Of a stretch of 64,000 nucleotides of DNA, positions 36,491 to 46,467 are shown piece by piece. Position numbers and translations under genes: made by a program. How positions within the stretch are numbered: the first letter of the stretch is position 1; each line of letters opens with the position of its first letter. The notes below the pieces were generated by a model. That model did not search any database, was not told where the DNA came from, and saw nothing but the letters and a program-made list of their open reading frames with translations. The stretch covers positions 25,961,229 through 26,025,228 of the forward strand of contig JARZZO010000013.1 in assembly GCA_030544215.1 (NCBI GenBank), in the 5' to 3' direction. The DNA comes from Zantedeschia hybrid cultivar. Lineage: Eukaryota; Streptophyta; Magnoliopsida; Alismatales; Araceae.

Positions 36491-37900
36491 TGGTTGTAAG
36501 GATCGAGCGAGAAGAACAAGAACGCAGCGGAAACAATGATTTAATATTAAAATCCTATCGTCACCGATCCCTTTCGAGAAAACTAGAACGAAGAACAAGT
36601 AATCGTTCATTACCTTGTACGGATTTGAATCTGTGACCGTTTGGCTTCGATGGAGCGACGTCACTAACTGTGCAGGTGCCCAGCCTCTAGTGATATCCGC
36701 GTGGTTCTCCTCGTCGAGGTTCATCTATGTCTCCTTGCTCGGTTCGGTGTGATCGCCGAGATTCCTCCTTTGCAACGGTGCCCACAGCATGCGGGCGGAG
36801 CTCTTCGATTGTTAGAGACAGAAGCAACGAAGGCAGAGAAGGGGGTGCTCAGTTTGAGGGGGTGCACGGATTGAGAGAGAGAGAGAGGGGGCCAACCAGC
36901 AAGGAGGGAACCCTAGAGCTTGGCTCAGGATTCTCACCCCCTCTAGGCCTAAGTACCAGTCCGATTTTTAGCCCGTTAAGCCCAATAACATTTTTATTGG
37001 CTTAAAGTAATTAATTAATATCATATATTCAATTAATTACTTAATCAAATTAGATCTTCATGTCAATACGACCAGACTTCTGATCAAGTTGGGTGCCAAG
37101 CAACACCTCATGATCTCATAAGATAATAGGGTTGAGCAACCCACTCAAGGAACATTTATGTCCATAGTTATCGCGTAGATATAATCATTCATCCATACAA
37201 TGCTCCTGAGTCAACCTAGGGTATGGTGAACTGTCAAACTCTAACCGGTCAACTCACTTAGATTTGACGCATCTAATATATGTTAAAGAACTCCTTCTCT
37301 GACACAGTGTACACCCTGGTTAGGGACTTCTGCGCATCTTACCTGGAGCATTCTCTCTTTGATTACCGAGAGTAAACGATTCCTTGTTGAACACACAAGG
37401 TGTCTTTGGTGTCTCTGGTCTAAGGACCATCTACGCAACTGTGACGTTAGATCAAGCTAGTTGACAGTTAGGTAACTTACCATCTAGCGATTCAAGACAA
37501 ATCGGTTCAGTAAACTCATTCACTAATAAGCATCTACAGGTTCAACATAGTATCTTCACACAAGTGACCATAAGATCAGTCACCCTTATCATACAAGCTA
37601 AAGAGACATGTACTAGTCTTACTAGGTATTTGATGTCCTTCTCAGATACTCTCTGACTAGGAAGAATTAAGAGATTGTGTTTATAAGTTGTTAGTCTCAA
37701 TATTGTGATCTCATCATACTCTAACAACTATTGCATACAATCATAGACATTACCATGATAGGGGTAATATTCGTATCAGTTATAAACTAAATTCAATTTG
37801 TACATAATGAATGTACATTTTCATAATTAAATAATTGAACAAGTTTGTGTTTAATTAGCTTGCAGGCCATACATAGAACTAACAACGGTATCAGGGCTTG
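36491..37900 (+). other. Primer-binding site of element H, split by solo LTR I
   Basis: TGGT (36491-36494) joins ATCAGGGCTTGG (from 37890) once solo LTR I and one copy of its 5-bp duplication are removed. This resembles the initiator-methionine tRNA site TGGTATCAGAGC used by copia elements. Confidence 0.7.
36495..37884 (-). mobile_element. Solo LTR I (copia-like) inside the primer-binding site of H
   Basis: 1390 bp. On the minus strand it starts TGTTAGTTCTATG and ends TTTCCGCTGCGTT...GATCCTTACA, an ending common in plant copia LTRs. Flanks are ATGGT (36490-36494) and ACGGT (37885-37889), a target duplication with one change. Confidence 0.78.
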
Positions 37901-37936
37901 GTTCTCTCGTTGTATAGATCTAACGATCTAAGAGAA

Positions 37937-39144
37937 ATGGCTATGGTTACTAGTTATGGTGAAGGTCAATTTGTCAACCTCCCTCCACTGTTCGAGTGAG
38001 AGGACTACTCTTATTGGAAGTGCCGAATGGAATTCTTCCTTAAAGATCTTGATCTCGACCTGTGGAGTTTGTTTGAAGATGATGACTTTATCATCACCAT
38101 ACCTAGAGAACACTAGATTGAAAATGACAAGCATTTAATTTCTTTGAATAATAGGGCCAAGAGTGTGTTGTGCTATGTGCTAGGAAAAATGGAGTTTAAC
38201 CGAATCTCAACATGCAAGACAGCCTAAGAAATGTAGAAGAAGCTCGAGCTCATATATGAAGGAACTGACAAAGTCAAGGAAATAGGATTGAAATCTTGGT
38301 TACACAATACAAGAAGTTCAAGATGGAGCCCTAAAAGACAATCACTTAGATGTAGCAGATTCACTAACACCACTAATGGGTTGATGGCTCAAGCCAAAGA
38401 GTTCACTAATGGAGATTTGGTCAGGAAAATCATAAGGTCTCTTCCCAACCAGTGGACTCCAAAAGTCACTACAATCGAGGAACCCAATGACCTCACTCTT
38501 ATTGGGTCCCTTATGGCCTATGAGATTAATATGGAGAGACTTGGGGAGAGTGCTTCCAAGAAGAAAGTATCCAATGCACTAAAGGCCAGTCAACAACTCA
38601 GATGAAGAGTGATGCTGACAGTAAGGGGGAAGTCTTCTTGTGCAGAAGGCTGCAAAGAATTCTAAAGAAGAAGAAGATGCAGGGTACTCCAAGCCGAAAG
38701 TATCACAAGAAGAAGGGCAGCTACTTCAGGAAGCAGGAACCAATCTGCTATAAGTGCAAATAGTTTGGGCGCATGAAGGTAGAGTGCCTTCAATTCAAGA
38801 AGAAGGAATTTTCCAAGAAATTCAAGAAGAAAGCCATAGTAGCTGCATTAGACAATGAAGAAGACTCTTCATGTTCCTAGAGCTCAGAAGAAGAAGAAGA
38901 AGCAGCCAACCTAGTGCTCATGGCCAGCAATAGTCCTCAAGATGAGGATCAAGTAAAATCTAACACAACCTTTGAATCATGTTTAGATTCTAATGAGGAG
39001 TTATCTTTAGAAGAAGCCTTTGATAAGCTATATAAAATTTTTAAAATTTAAAGAGCTCAAGATGCTTAAAGTAGACCATGAAAAATTAAATGCTTTGAGT
39101 GTCTCTTTAAAATTTGAAAACATAGAGTTAATGCAAGTTAATTC
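37937..39144 (+). pseudogene. Copia gag of element H (UBN2 type), 5' part
   Basis: The ATG at 37937 follows the primer-binding site. The protein matches the copia gag (UBN2) pattern: an early YWKCRMEFFL stretch, a central LVRKIIRSLPNQWTPKVTTI motif (about 38420-38480), then a zinc-knuckle remnant CYKCK (38748-38762) followed by a stop, and an acidic Glu/Ser-rich region. Several stops (for example 37998-38000) and frame changes make it non-functional. It breaks off at 39144, where copy E is inserted. The acidic tail is in line with SIRE/Maximus elements. Confidence 0.85.
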
Positions 39145-39277
39145 TGTAGACACACAAATCTTGATCACTCATTGAGTCAACTTCATATCATCCATATGAT
39201 GCCTCAAAATGGTCCTCACTCAAAGTAATTGGCTGCTTTGCCTACATTCTCATGGTCTTTGATTGAATTCCAAAGCC

Positions 39278-39523
39278 GCGCCAACCACCCTTAATGCCAC
39301 TTCTATTCGTGTCATGCCCCTATGACGCCACTTTACAAAATATTCAAAAGCCGATATTCATGCCAATATTCGTATCAAATTAATGTCTCTCTAAGTCGTG
39401 TCAGCCTCCCATGATGCGACTTCCACTACTCATTTATTAGTTTCTATAGTTCTCGAATTTGGTGCCCTTAATCGTATCATGATTGCTTGACGCAATTTTA
39501 GTTGCGTCAGCTCCACATGATGT
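39278..39523. repeat. Degenerate GCGTC-N10-GACGC modules in the LTR of copy E
   Basis: Starts at 39278, 39309, 39398, 39474 and 39504. Arms are mutated (GTGTC, GTATC, GATGC, GATGT) but the spacer stays at 10 bases. The last two form a doublet with starts 30 bp apart. Confidence 0.75.
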
Positions 39524-39966
39524 GACTTTCTCTTTGTCAAGCATTGAAACGAAGCCCGCGAGCTAGGCACCACCTCCAATGATGGTAATCGACCTTAGGG
39601 AGGTTTTGGAGGGGGATTTTTCCCTCTAGAAGAGTTTGAAATTCAATTTTCGAAATTCCTACCATAGAATTCTCTATAAATTGGACACTCCCCAAGGTGG
39701 AAAAGGGTTGGCAGGGGTTAACTCGGTCCAAATCTTGAGTGAGCTCGTGCCTAATAGTGAGAGGATCATTACCATGGCTTCCAAGGCGTGAAGGACCACC
39801 CTTCCCTTCCACAACATAAGAAACTTCATCTCTTCAAACTGTGAACAGAGGATCGCCGGTTTCGATGGCCACAAGGTGCCCGCTCTCTTCATTTATTTAT
39901 TCCATTTGAGTCTTAACGTTGTCATTCTTAGCCTCTTTGATCACCTTATTACCACTCCATATTCAC

Positions 39967-39994
39967 ACACACACACACACACACACAAACTAAT
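39967..39994. repeat. CA dinucleotide microsatellite
   Basis: About twelve CA units in the U5 part of the LTR of copy E. Confidence 0.9.
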
Positions 39995-40291
39995 TCATGC
40001 ATGCATCCCACCTATCACATCATAGGGGTTTAAAAATCACCACAACGTAAGTCATTCTTGCATTGTTCTATGAATTCCCTCATGTTAGAATAGGTACTAC
40101 ATGATGTTTAGGCTCTAATCATTGCTTTTATTTTGTTTCTTGTGTTGTCTTACAAGATCTAGTAAAGCCAAGTAAGGTGCCATTTGGACAATCTTCAAAG
40201 GAATTGACATTCAACATCACATTAGAGGGTTAAAAGGCTCAAAGAAGAAGACAGATCTTCCCCTCGGCCGGCCAATAAGGAAGAAGATAGA

Positions 40292-42501
40292 TGTAACAAC
40301 CCGCCACCCTATAATCGGGGATCCGATTACTAAATGGGTACCGAATCATTAAATTTGGAGTTAAACTAGGATCTCGATAAATTTGAAAAATAAATGATAA
40401 ATTAGGATCTCGATAAGTCTGGGAAATAAATGATAAACTAAACTAAACATCCACATCACATCGAATTGTGAAAGAAGTGCATAAATTAAAAATTATTACA
40501 ATTCGACTTAACTCAACAAATAATTACATATTCCAACAGAAAAGAAATAATTAAACATACATGCCATAAAAGAAATTAACAACTACATCGGGGCATACCC
40601 CGGAACAATGGCTGTTGGCGCGCAACCTGAGACAACACTCTCCTCACTACGCCTGCCTAGAACCCTCACTTGAAAATCGTAGGGGATAAGTCTCATTGAA
40701 ATGGACTCAGTAGGGATCCTTCGATCCCCACCACCTACTCACACACCCACAAGTGCAATAACACAAATATAGGCAATTTAAATAAATAAGCAGTAAACAC
40801 AACTCCCATATTTCGATATAAAACATATGCATTCATAACAGTAACATGCACGACTCTGAAACGACTCCACCACGGAGTCCACAACTAGCATCTCGGTTAA
40901 ACACACAAACCACGCGGTCGAACGCGAAAAATACCGACCCGCTGAGACCAAATAGCAACCCCTCGGATAGCGCGCTAGCTACTCCGGCCTGACCGGCTCT
41001 AGGTGGTTCTGCTTCCCCCAGCACGAGTGACACTCCGAATGTACCACTCCCACACCAGTACTAGCTATACCCCGGGATACACCAGGTGACCCTCTCTCTA
41101 GGCGTCACCCCACCACTCTCACACTAGCACTGTGTCACTCCCACACCGACACAGGGTGCCTAAGCGCTAACAATTGTCACTCTAGGCCCACGATCGCACA
41201 AAACGCAACATGGTGCGATCCGATCATGTAGAAATCATCGTCCTCGAGTATGTTTTCAAACATGCATCTATCCAAACTATCTAACAATGTAAACACATGT
41301 TAATTGCATGCTTTAATGAGATTCTGTCTTGAATCGCGTCGCCCATGGCCGACGTCATTCAAGACCTTTAAACTGGTTCATGCGAAAACTGGCCTCGGAA
41401 GATGGCCTAAAACGCGTCGTGCAAGGTAGTCACCTTTTAAAAGGCGTTGCGGTCCCTAGTCGCTTAATCACGACATAAACAGATGCAGGCCTCAAGGTGA
41501 TCCAAACTAAATCGCGTCGTTTAAAGGAGTCGCCATTTGAATGGCATCGCTGTCCCTGCACGCTATTCAATCCAGAGACAGGGTCTGTTATCTGAGATAA
41601 ATCGCATTGTGGGTGGAAGTCGCCTTTTAAATCGCGTCACTGTCCCCATACGCCATTTAACCACAGATAGGTTCTCCCTCCGCCTTCCCCTAATTCTATT
41701 TTCTCCCCCAAATTGCACAAAAATGTCAAAAAATAGAGGAGTAGGAGGAGAACCCAAATACCCAATAAAAACCCACCATTCCTCATTCTATAAGATTAAC
41801 ATTTTCACCCCAGAATGTCCCTAAACATGTTCCAAAGAAGGAAAAACATGGTTTTAAACAAAACATTGCGAGGTTCGTCACCCTACCGGTTACTTGAACT
41901 CCTCCTAGCTCCTAGCCGCCGAACCACTACGCCACGAACCGCCGCCAGTACCGCCGTGGACGCCGTTACTCCACCAGGACGTCGGCCATCGTCCGGAGAG
42001 CAATACGTCGCAGAGGAAATGGTGGTGGTAGTGGTGGAAGTTAGGGTGGTTGATGGAGTGGAGGGAGAGGAGGAAAGGGGAGAGGAAAGGAAGGAGAAGG
42101 GGAAGGGGACGTCGGGGGTTCGGCGAGAATGAGGAAAAGAAAGGAGGGTTCGCGGGGTCAAACTGAAGCTAGATAAAACGCGTTGTCCAAGACCAACGCC
42201 ATTCAGACGACAAGACGGGTTATACACTGGCATACCAAGGTTGTAACCTAAGTGGCGTCGTCTATACAAGACGCCATTCAAACGATAAGACCGGGGCCAT
42301 ACTCCTGCGGCCCAAAACCAGCCCACATGGCACCCACGTGGCACATCCTAAAACGCATCCACCTTACCGGATGCCGTTTGAACCGCATCGAGCAAGCTCG
42401 ACGCGAAAATGAACACAAGCCCCAACCCCACAAGGGCCCAAACCAAGGGATCCGACCCCGAAACTGACCCGATAACTGGATCCGAAACCTCAATCCTTAC
42501 A
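40292..42501 (+). mobile_element. Solo LTR G, 2210 bp (TGTAACAACC family)
   Basis: TGTAACAACC to AATCCTTACA with a perfect 5-bp duplication ATAGA (40287-40291 and 42502-42506). There are no internal domains, so it is a solo LTR left by recombination. It holds eleven GCGTC-type modules. Family D at 18071-18490 is a fragment of the same LTR. Lineage not assigned. Confidence 0.9.
41336..42404. repeat. Eleven GCGTC-N10-GACGC modules in solo LTR G
   Basis: Starts at 41336, 41414, 41444, 41514, 41544, 41604, 41634, 42180, 42255, 42355 and 42385. Four doublets have starts exactly 30 bp apart. Two modules show paired arm changes (GCGTT/AACGC at 42180 and GCATC/GATGC at 42355). Confidence 0.85.
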
Positions 42502-42680
42502 ATAGAACCCACATATTTTTCCGGATCTGCTTAGTAAAGGTAATTGCGATCACTCATTTCCTCATTCGGGAGGCCTTGTTCTATCTGGCAATCACACTAT
42601 TTATTTCACTATCTTCCATTCAATTGTGTGTTGATCACCATCCCCGAGAGACTGTGACACCTCCACCAATCACTACCTTT

Positions 42681-42698
42681 TGGTGATCACGATGAGAT
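42681..42698 (+). other. Primer-binding site of copy E, mutated
   Basis: TGGTGATCACGATGAGAT differs from the site in A, B and C at three of 18 positions, all C/T or G/A changes. Confidence 0.65.
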
Positions 42699-43729
42699 GT
42701 CATTGCCATTTTCTCTTTTAATTTTTAACCCTCTATTACAATCTTTGACAGCTTCCATGTCCATTTACTTTCATACCCTGCGTATGCATCCTATTGTGTA
42801 CCTCGGGCACTGTTAAGTTACTTATATTTTTTCTCATGCACCTCATTCACACACCTTCAAATGGCAAAGTCACTTGATTTAAACTATCATTTAACTTTGA
42901 CTCATGAAGTTCATTCTCTAGCGTATTCATCTTTGATCCATATATGAGTTGATTGTGTTCTCCTTCATCATATCATTTTTGGGAATTAGTTGGTTACTGT
43001 CTTCTCCTTTATTTGCCTGTTCAAGGAGAGAACTCCCTCATTTTCTACGTTTACTGTGTTTTTTTTGCGCTTCTATCTGGCATATTAAAGTTATGTCACA
43101 CATTGGTGACGTGATTTTAATCGCATCATCGCGTCATGACGTGACTTTGTGTATGTTTGATTGCTGCCTAAGCGCTACAGTGAGTGGGCCACATTTGATA
43201 TTTACGTCAGCCACCCCTGACGCGACTTCAAATTTGCGTCACCTTCCATTGACGTGACTTAGATCTGTGAATACTATGTTACTTTTTGTTCTTCACTTTG
43301 CATTAGTGGCTGTTGGTTCATCAAGGCTACATGGCATTTGGGTTGAGGGCCCATTCTCCCTCACATCCTAGGAGTTACACACCTCTCTTACACTTGTAGA
43401 TCTCTCCGATTGAGGTGTCCCTCTCTTTCAGACTAGAATTACTAGTATTGAGACCTCCATAAGTCTCCAAAGTAAGAGATTATCTCCTTGCTCATTAGGC
43501 TAGTTGTATCATACGAGAAGACCTGGGTTTAGAACACCTATTCATTGTAAGTAAAAGGACACCTAGAGAATAATGGCGGTCATCAAATCGAAACTAGGTT
43601 CCTACCTACTTAAGAGAGTTATTTTGGTGAAAAGAAACATAATTCAACAAGGAACACCAAATTGACGTAAGCATCCACTTGTTTGAATTGTTGTGCAGAA
43701 TTGTTTGATCCCAAACATACACCTGATCT
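42699..43729 (+). other. 5' leader of copy E
   Basis: It aligns with the leader of copy C near its end (GACCTCCATAAGTC, then AACAAGGAA...GCATCCACTTGTTTGA). Four GCGTC-type modules (43093-43255) occur. No gene. Confidence 0.7.
43093..43255. repeat. Four GCGTC-N10-GACGT modules in the leader of copy E
   Basis: Starts at 43093, 43123, 43204 and 43236. The first two are 30 bp apart. Arms have drifted (ATGTC, GCATC, GACGT) but all four spacers are 10 bases. Confidence 0.8.
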
Positions 43730-44097
43730 GTGAACAATGATGCTTCATTCAGAAAACAAATGGGGATGACTAGTTATGGGTATGATGATGAACACTATCA
43801 TGAGGATTCTCACTATGATCAAAATCACCCATATACCTACAACCAAACTCTAGCCTATGATGATGAAGTCAATGCGAATTTGGCTTATCACAACCATTCC
43901 AAGTTCACGCTTTGGAAACCAATAACCAAGAGTCGAGCCTGACTGCGGTTCAAGAAACTTCAGCTTCCGACCCTAATCCTCCTGTTACTACGATGGATCC
44001 TTCATCTACTTTCAGGGTTCTTGCCTCCCATTTGGACCCCCAAAAATTCCAAGCTTTGCAAGACATGATCAAAAAGAACTCTCCTACACCTCATAAT
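43730..44097 (+). pseudogene. gag of copy E, part 1
   Basis: An acidic Tyr/His-rich N-terminus, then (after a frame change near 43915) a segment LASHLDPQKFQALQDMIK that matches LASRLDPQQFEAIQSILK of copies A and C. Copy C is inserted at 44098. The gag resumes at 63626. Confidence 0.8.
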
Positions 44098-44293
44098 TGT
44101 AGACACGCTAATTTTGACGTCATTTTGAGTAAATTTCATATCATATAATAATGCTTCGAAATGGTCTGATAATTAATCATTAATTAATTTTTATTGATAT
44201 TTTTGAGTGTCGGATTTAACAGATGTGTTTTAAGTTAATCAATTAGATTGATTTTAACTCAAATTTGAGTTAAAATATGAAGAATTCTAAAAG

Positions 44294-44577
44294 ACGTCTA
44301 CCCAAGTGGACGAAATTTAGAGTTTATTTTTATTTTAACGTTTAAATTTGAATTTTAATTAATTAATTAATTAACTAAAAAGCGTCTAGTAACGTCGACG
44401 CGTTTTAGGTTTCCTAAGTGATTTTAACTTCCCCTCCGGATGTTTATCCTTATCTTAATTAGGCTAAAAGACGTCTATACAGGTGGACGCGTTTTAACTA
44501 ATAAAGATAAAGATAAGTTTTCCCGGATATTTATCCTTATCTTAATTAATCTGAAAGGCGTCAGCCAAGGTGGACGC
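44294..44577. repeat. Four GCGTC-N10-GACGC modules in the 5' LTR of copy C
   Basis: Starts at 44294, 44382, 44471 and 44558, spaced 87-89 bp, all with 10-base centres. The first has a damaged right arm (GACGAA), intact in the 3' LTR. Confidence 0.92.
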
Positions 44578-44683
44578 GTTTTAGATAATTACAGATAAAG
44601 ATGAATTAATCAGTATTTATCTGTCGGTTAAGATGGATAAATTCGGAGTTTTTCAAATGTTAATCTCGAATGCAAGAAATGCC

Positions 44684-44691
44684 TATAAATA
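44684..44691 (+). promoter_or_regulatory. TATA box of copy C
   Basis: TATAAATA, conserved in the 3' LTR and in copies A and B. Transcription should start about 30 bases downstream. Confidence 0.75.
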
Positions 44692-45099
44692 CCCTGCATG
44701 TTGAAGAGTTAAAAAAAAGAAGGGAAGAGAACAGAATTGAGTTGAGCCATAGCGTTATAGCGAGTTGAAGATTGAAGCAACGTCGTAACGCCGGAGCGCT
44801 GCCATTTCCAGAAGTCGGCGTCCCTTTCAAGATCTTCATCCTTTCAAAGCTTCAACCGATTGGGCATAAGTTTTTTATTACTGCATTTGCATTTTTCATC
44901 TTCATTAGTTTCATTCTTCATATTCACTTCATGCAAACACACACCACAACATAATCTTTCAAAAACCTACTTGATCTAAGGGGTTTCAAAGCCATTTAAA
45001 CAAGTAAGTTTGCTGTTTTAAATATGCTTAACATCATGATTAGTTCAGATATTGCTTCTACTTAAATTCTCATCATAATTCTTCGTTTTTTTTTTTTTT

Positions 45100-45312
45100 T
45101 TGTTTCTGTCTCTGCTGCACTCAACAACAACAAGAGATCAAAAGGGGAAATCAAGCTCAAAGCCAGAAAGACTTCTGGACGATCCTCAACCTCAAATTCC
45201 ACAGCAAGAACAAAAAGCAAAGAAAGGGCTCTCTTTCTTCAGCCGGCTGAGGAAGGGGAACCAAGGACTCAATCTTCCGCGTTTGAAAGGTAAGCGATCA
45301 TATCTCTTTTGA
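45100..45312 (+). CDS. Short open frame in the LTR (70 residues), possible 5' exon
   Basis: The frame encodes a Lys/Gln/Arg-rich peptide with a core ERLLDDPQPQIPQQEQ and GLSFFSRLRKGNQ. The frame with this core also occurs in the 3' LTR (63291-63503) and, diverged, in copy B (16914-17123); in copy A (13264-13458) it is shifted after the core. A strong donor AAAG|GTAAGC lies at 45289/45290, inside the frame, so it may be a spliced leader exon rather than a separate protein. I know no family for it. Confidence 0.35.
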   Translation: MFLSLLHSTTTRDQKGKSSSKPERLLDDPQPQIPQQEQKAKKGLSFFSRLRKGNQGLNLPRLKGKRSYLF

Positions 45313-45442
45313 AACTTTTTAAGTTAAAAGTTTCTGGCGATCACTGCACTTTAGTTGCTGTTTTTAATAGGTTAGTTTACACTAAACAACATAGATATTT
45401 CATGTTAATCACACGGTCATTCTAAGCACCTACAGCTTTTTT

Positions 45443-45460
45443 TGGCGATCACGGTGGGAC
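45443..45460 (+). other. Primer-binding site of copy C
   Basis: TGGCGATCACGGTGGGAC, eight bases after the LTR. Identical in copies A and B. Confidence 0.78.
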
Positions 45461-46467
45461 TTGGTCTCGCCATCTTTTAGTTTCTTTTTGTTCTTGCTAT
45501 CATCATATCGGACACCCACGGTGCACCATTTGTGTCTCTGGACACGTCCTCACCAATTGGTGAGTGTTTAGTTTAATTAATTTCCCTCGTGCACCACGTG
45601 CACACCCCAGTGGCAAGATCTTGCCCCCCCCTTGATTAACTCAAAAAGCTGTTTTTGTGATAAAAATGATGTGTGATTGATTGTTTTTCTAGTTGTTAGT
45701 TAGTAAATCATCCTGTTTAAAATCTGGAACTAAAAATTTTGCATGAGTCGATTGTTTACTGCTTTTTTATCTCGTTTGAGGAGGATTCAACCCAGAAAAT
45801 CCTCCTGGAAAATTGTTTCTGCGAACTGAAAAGCGTCCAGGATCGCTGACGCGTTTCAAAACCGCGTCAACACCCCTAGACGCCTTTCAGGCTTCACAGT
45901 TTCTCTGTTGTCTGCATCTGCTTCTGCGAAAAATTAAGTCCTGTTTTGAATAGCGTCGACTACCATCGACGCGATTCAGACAGTTTCTTAATTTTTTTCA
46001 GTTTCCAGATTTTTGTGTTTTGAGTGCTAGCTACCCATTACTTACTAAGCATTAGAGGCCATCCAGGCCGCAGGACATACGCATTGAGGCTAATACCCTC
46101 CTCTTCTTAGGAACACATTACTCGACGTCAGCAACTCTCTCTGATTGGGTTGGTCCCTTGATCAGACTAGAGAAGTTGACGTTGAGACCTCCATAAGTCC
46201 CCAAAATCAAGGTATTCCTCCTTGATCATCGGGCTGGTTGTACCAATTGAAGTCCTGGTTAGATTCTGAAAGCGTTGTGAGAGAAAGCCCTAGAGAATAA
46301 CGGTGGAAATTGAACTGAAACTAGGATCCTTTCCCCGAGCGAAATTGTGGTTTAATCCAATTCAAATAACTCAACAAGGAATCCTAAAATCACGTTAAGC
46401 ATCCACTTGTTTGATTAATCTCTGTACAACTTGTTTGATTAAATCTTTGAAAAGGGAATCTAACATC
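45461..46467 (+). other. 5' leader of copy C
   Basis: A noncoding leader of 1 kb with three GCGTC modules (45833-45972). No structured RNA of a known class is seen. Confidence 0.7.
45833..45972. repeat. Three GCGTC-N10-GACGC modules in the leader of copy C
   Basis: Starts at 45833, 45864 and 45953. The first two form a doublet with an 11-bp linker, as in copy A. Confidence 0.9.

Larger units (their letters stand above)
39145..42676 (+). repeat. 5' LTR of copy E, split by solo LTR G
   Basis: Segments 39145-40291 and 42507-42676 together give about 1.32 kb, the family length. TATA element CTCTATAAATTGG at 39672-39684. Five degenerate GCGTC-type modules occur at 39278-39523. The end is placed by aligning the primer-binding region, within a few bases. 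Confidence 0.8.
44098..45434 (+). repeat. 5' LTR of copy C
   Basis: 1337 bp, TGTAGACACG to CACCTACA. The U3 part has four GCGTC modules (44294-44577). After the TATA element come two good splice donors (AACAA|GTAAGT near 45003 and AAAG|GTAAGC at 45289/45290) and a short open frame. Confidence 0.96.

Noticed and set aside
36727..37005. 92-residue frame at the start of solo LTR I
   Set aside because: Low complexity, no motif, and lies in an LTR.
40292..40760. Reading TGTAACAACC at 40292 as the 5' LTR start of the element that holds copy C
   Set aside because: The family LTR begins at 39145, and 40292-42501 has its own ATAGA duplication and lies inside that LTR, so it is a separate solo LTR.
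42252..42467. 71-residue frame in solo LTR G
   Set aside because: It overlaps several GCGTC modules and has no conserved counterpart.
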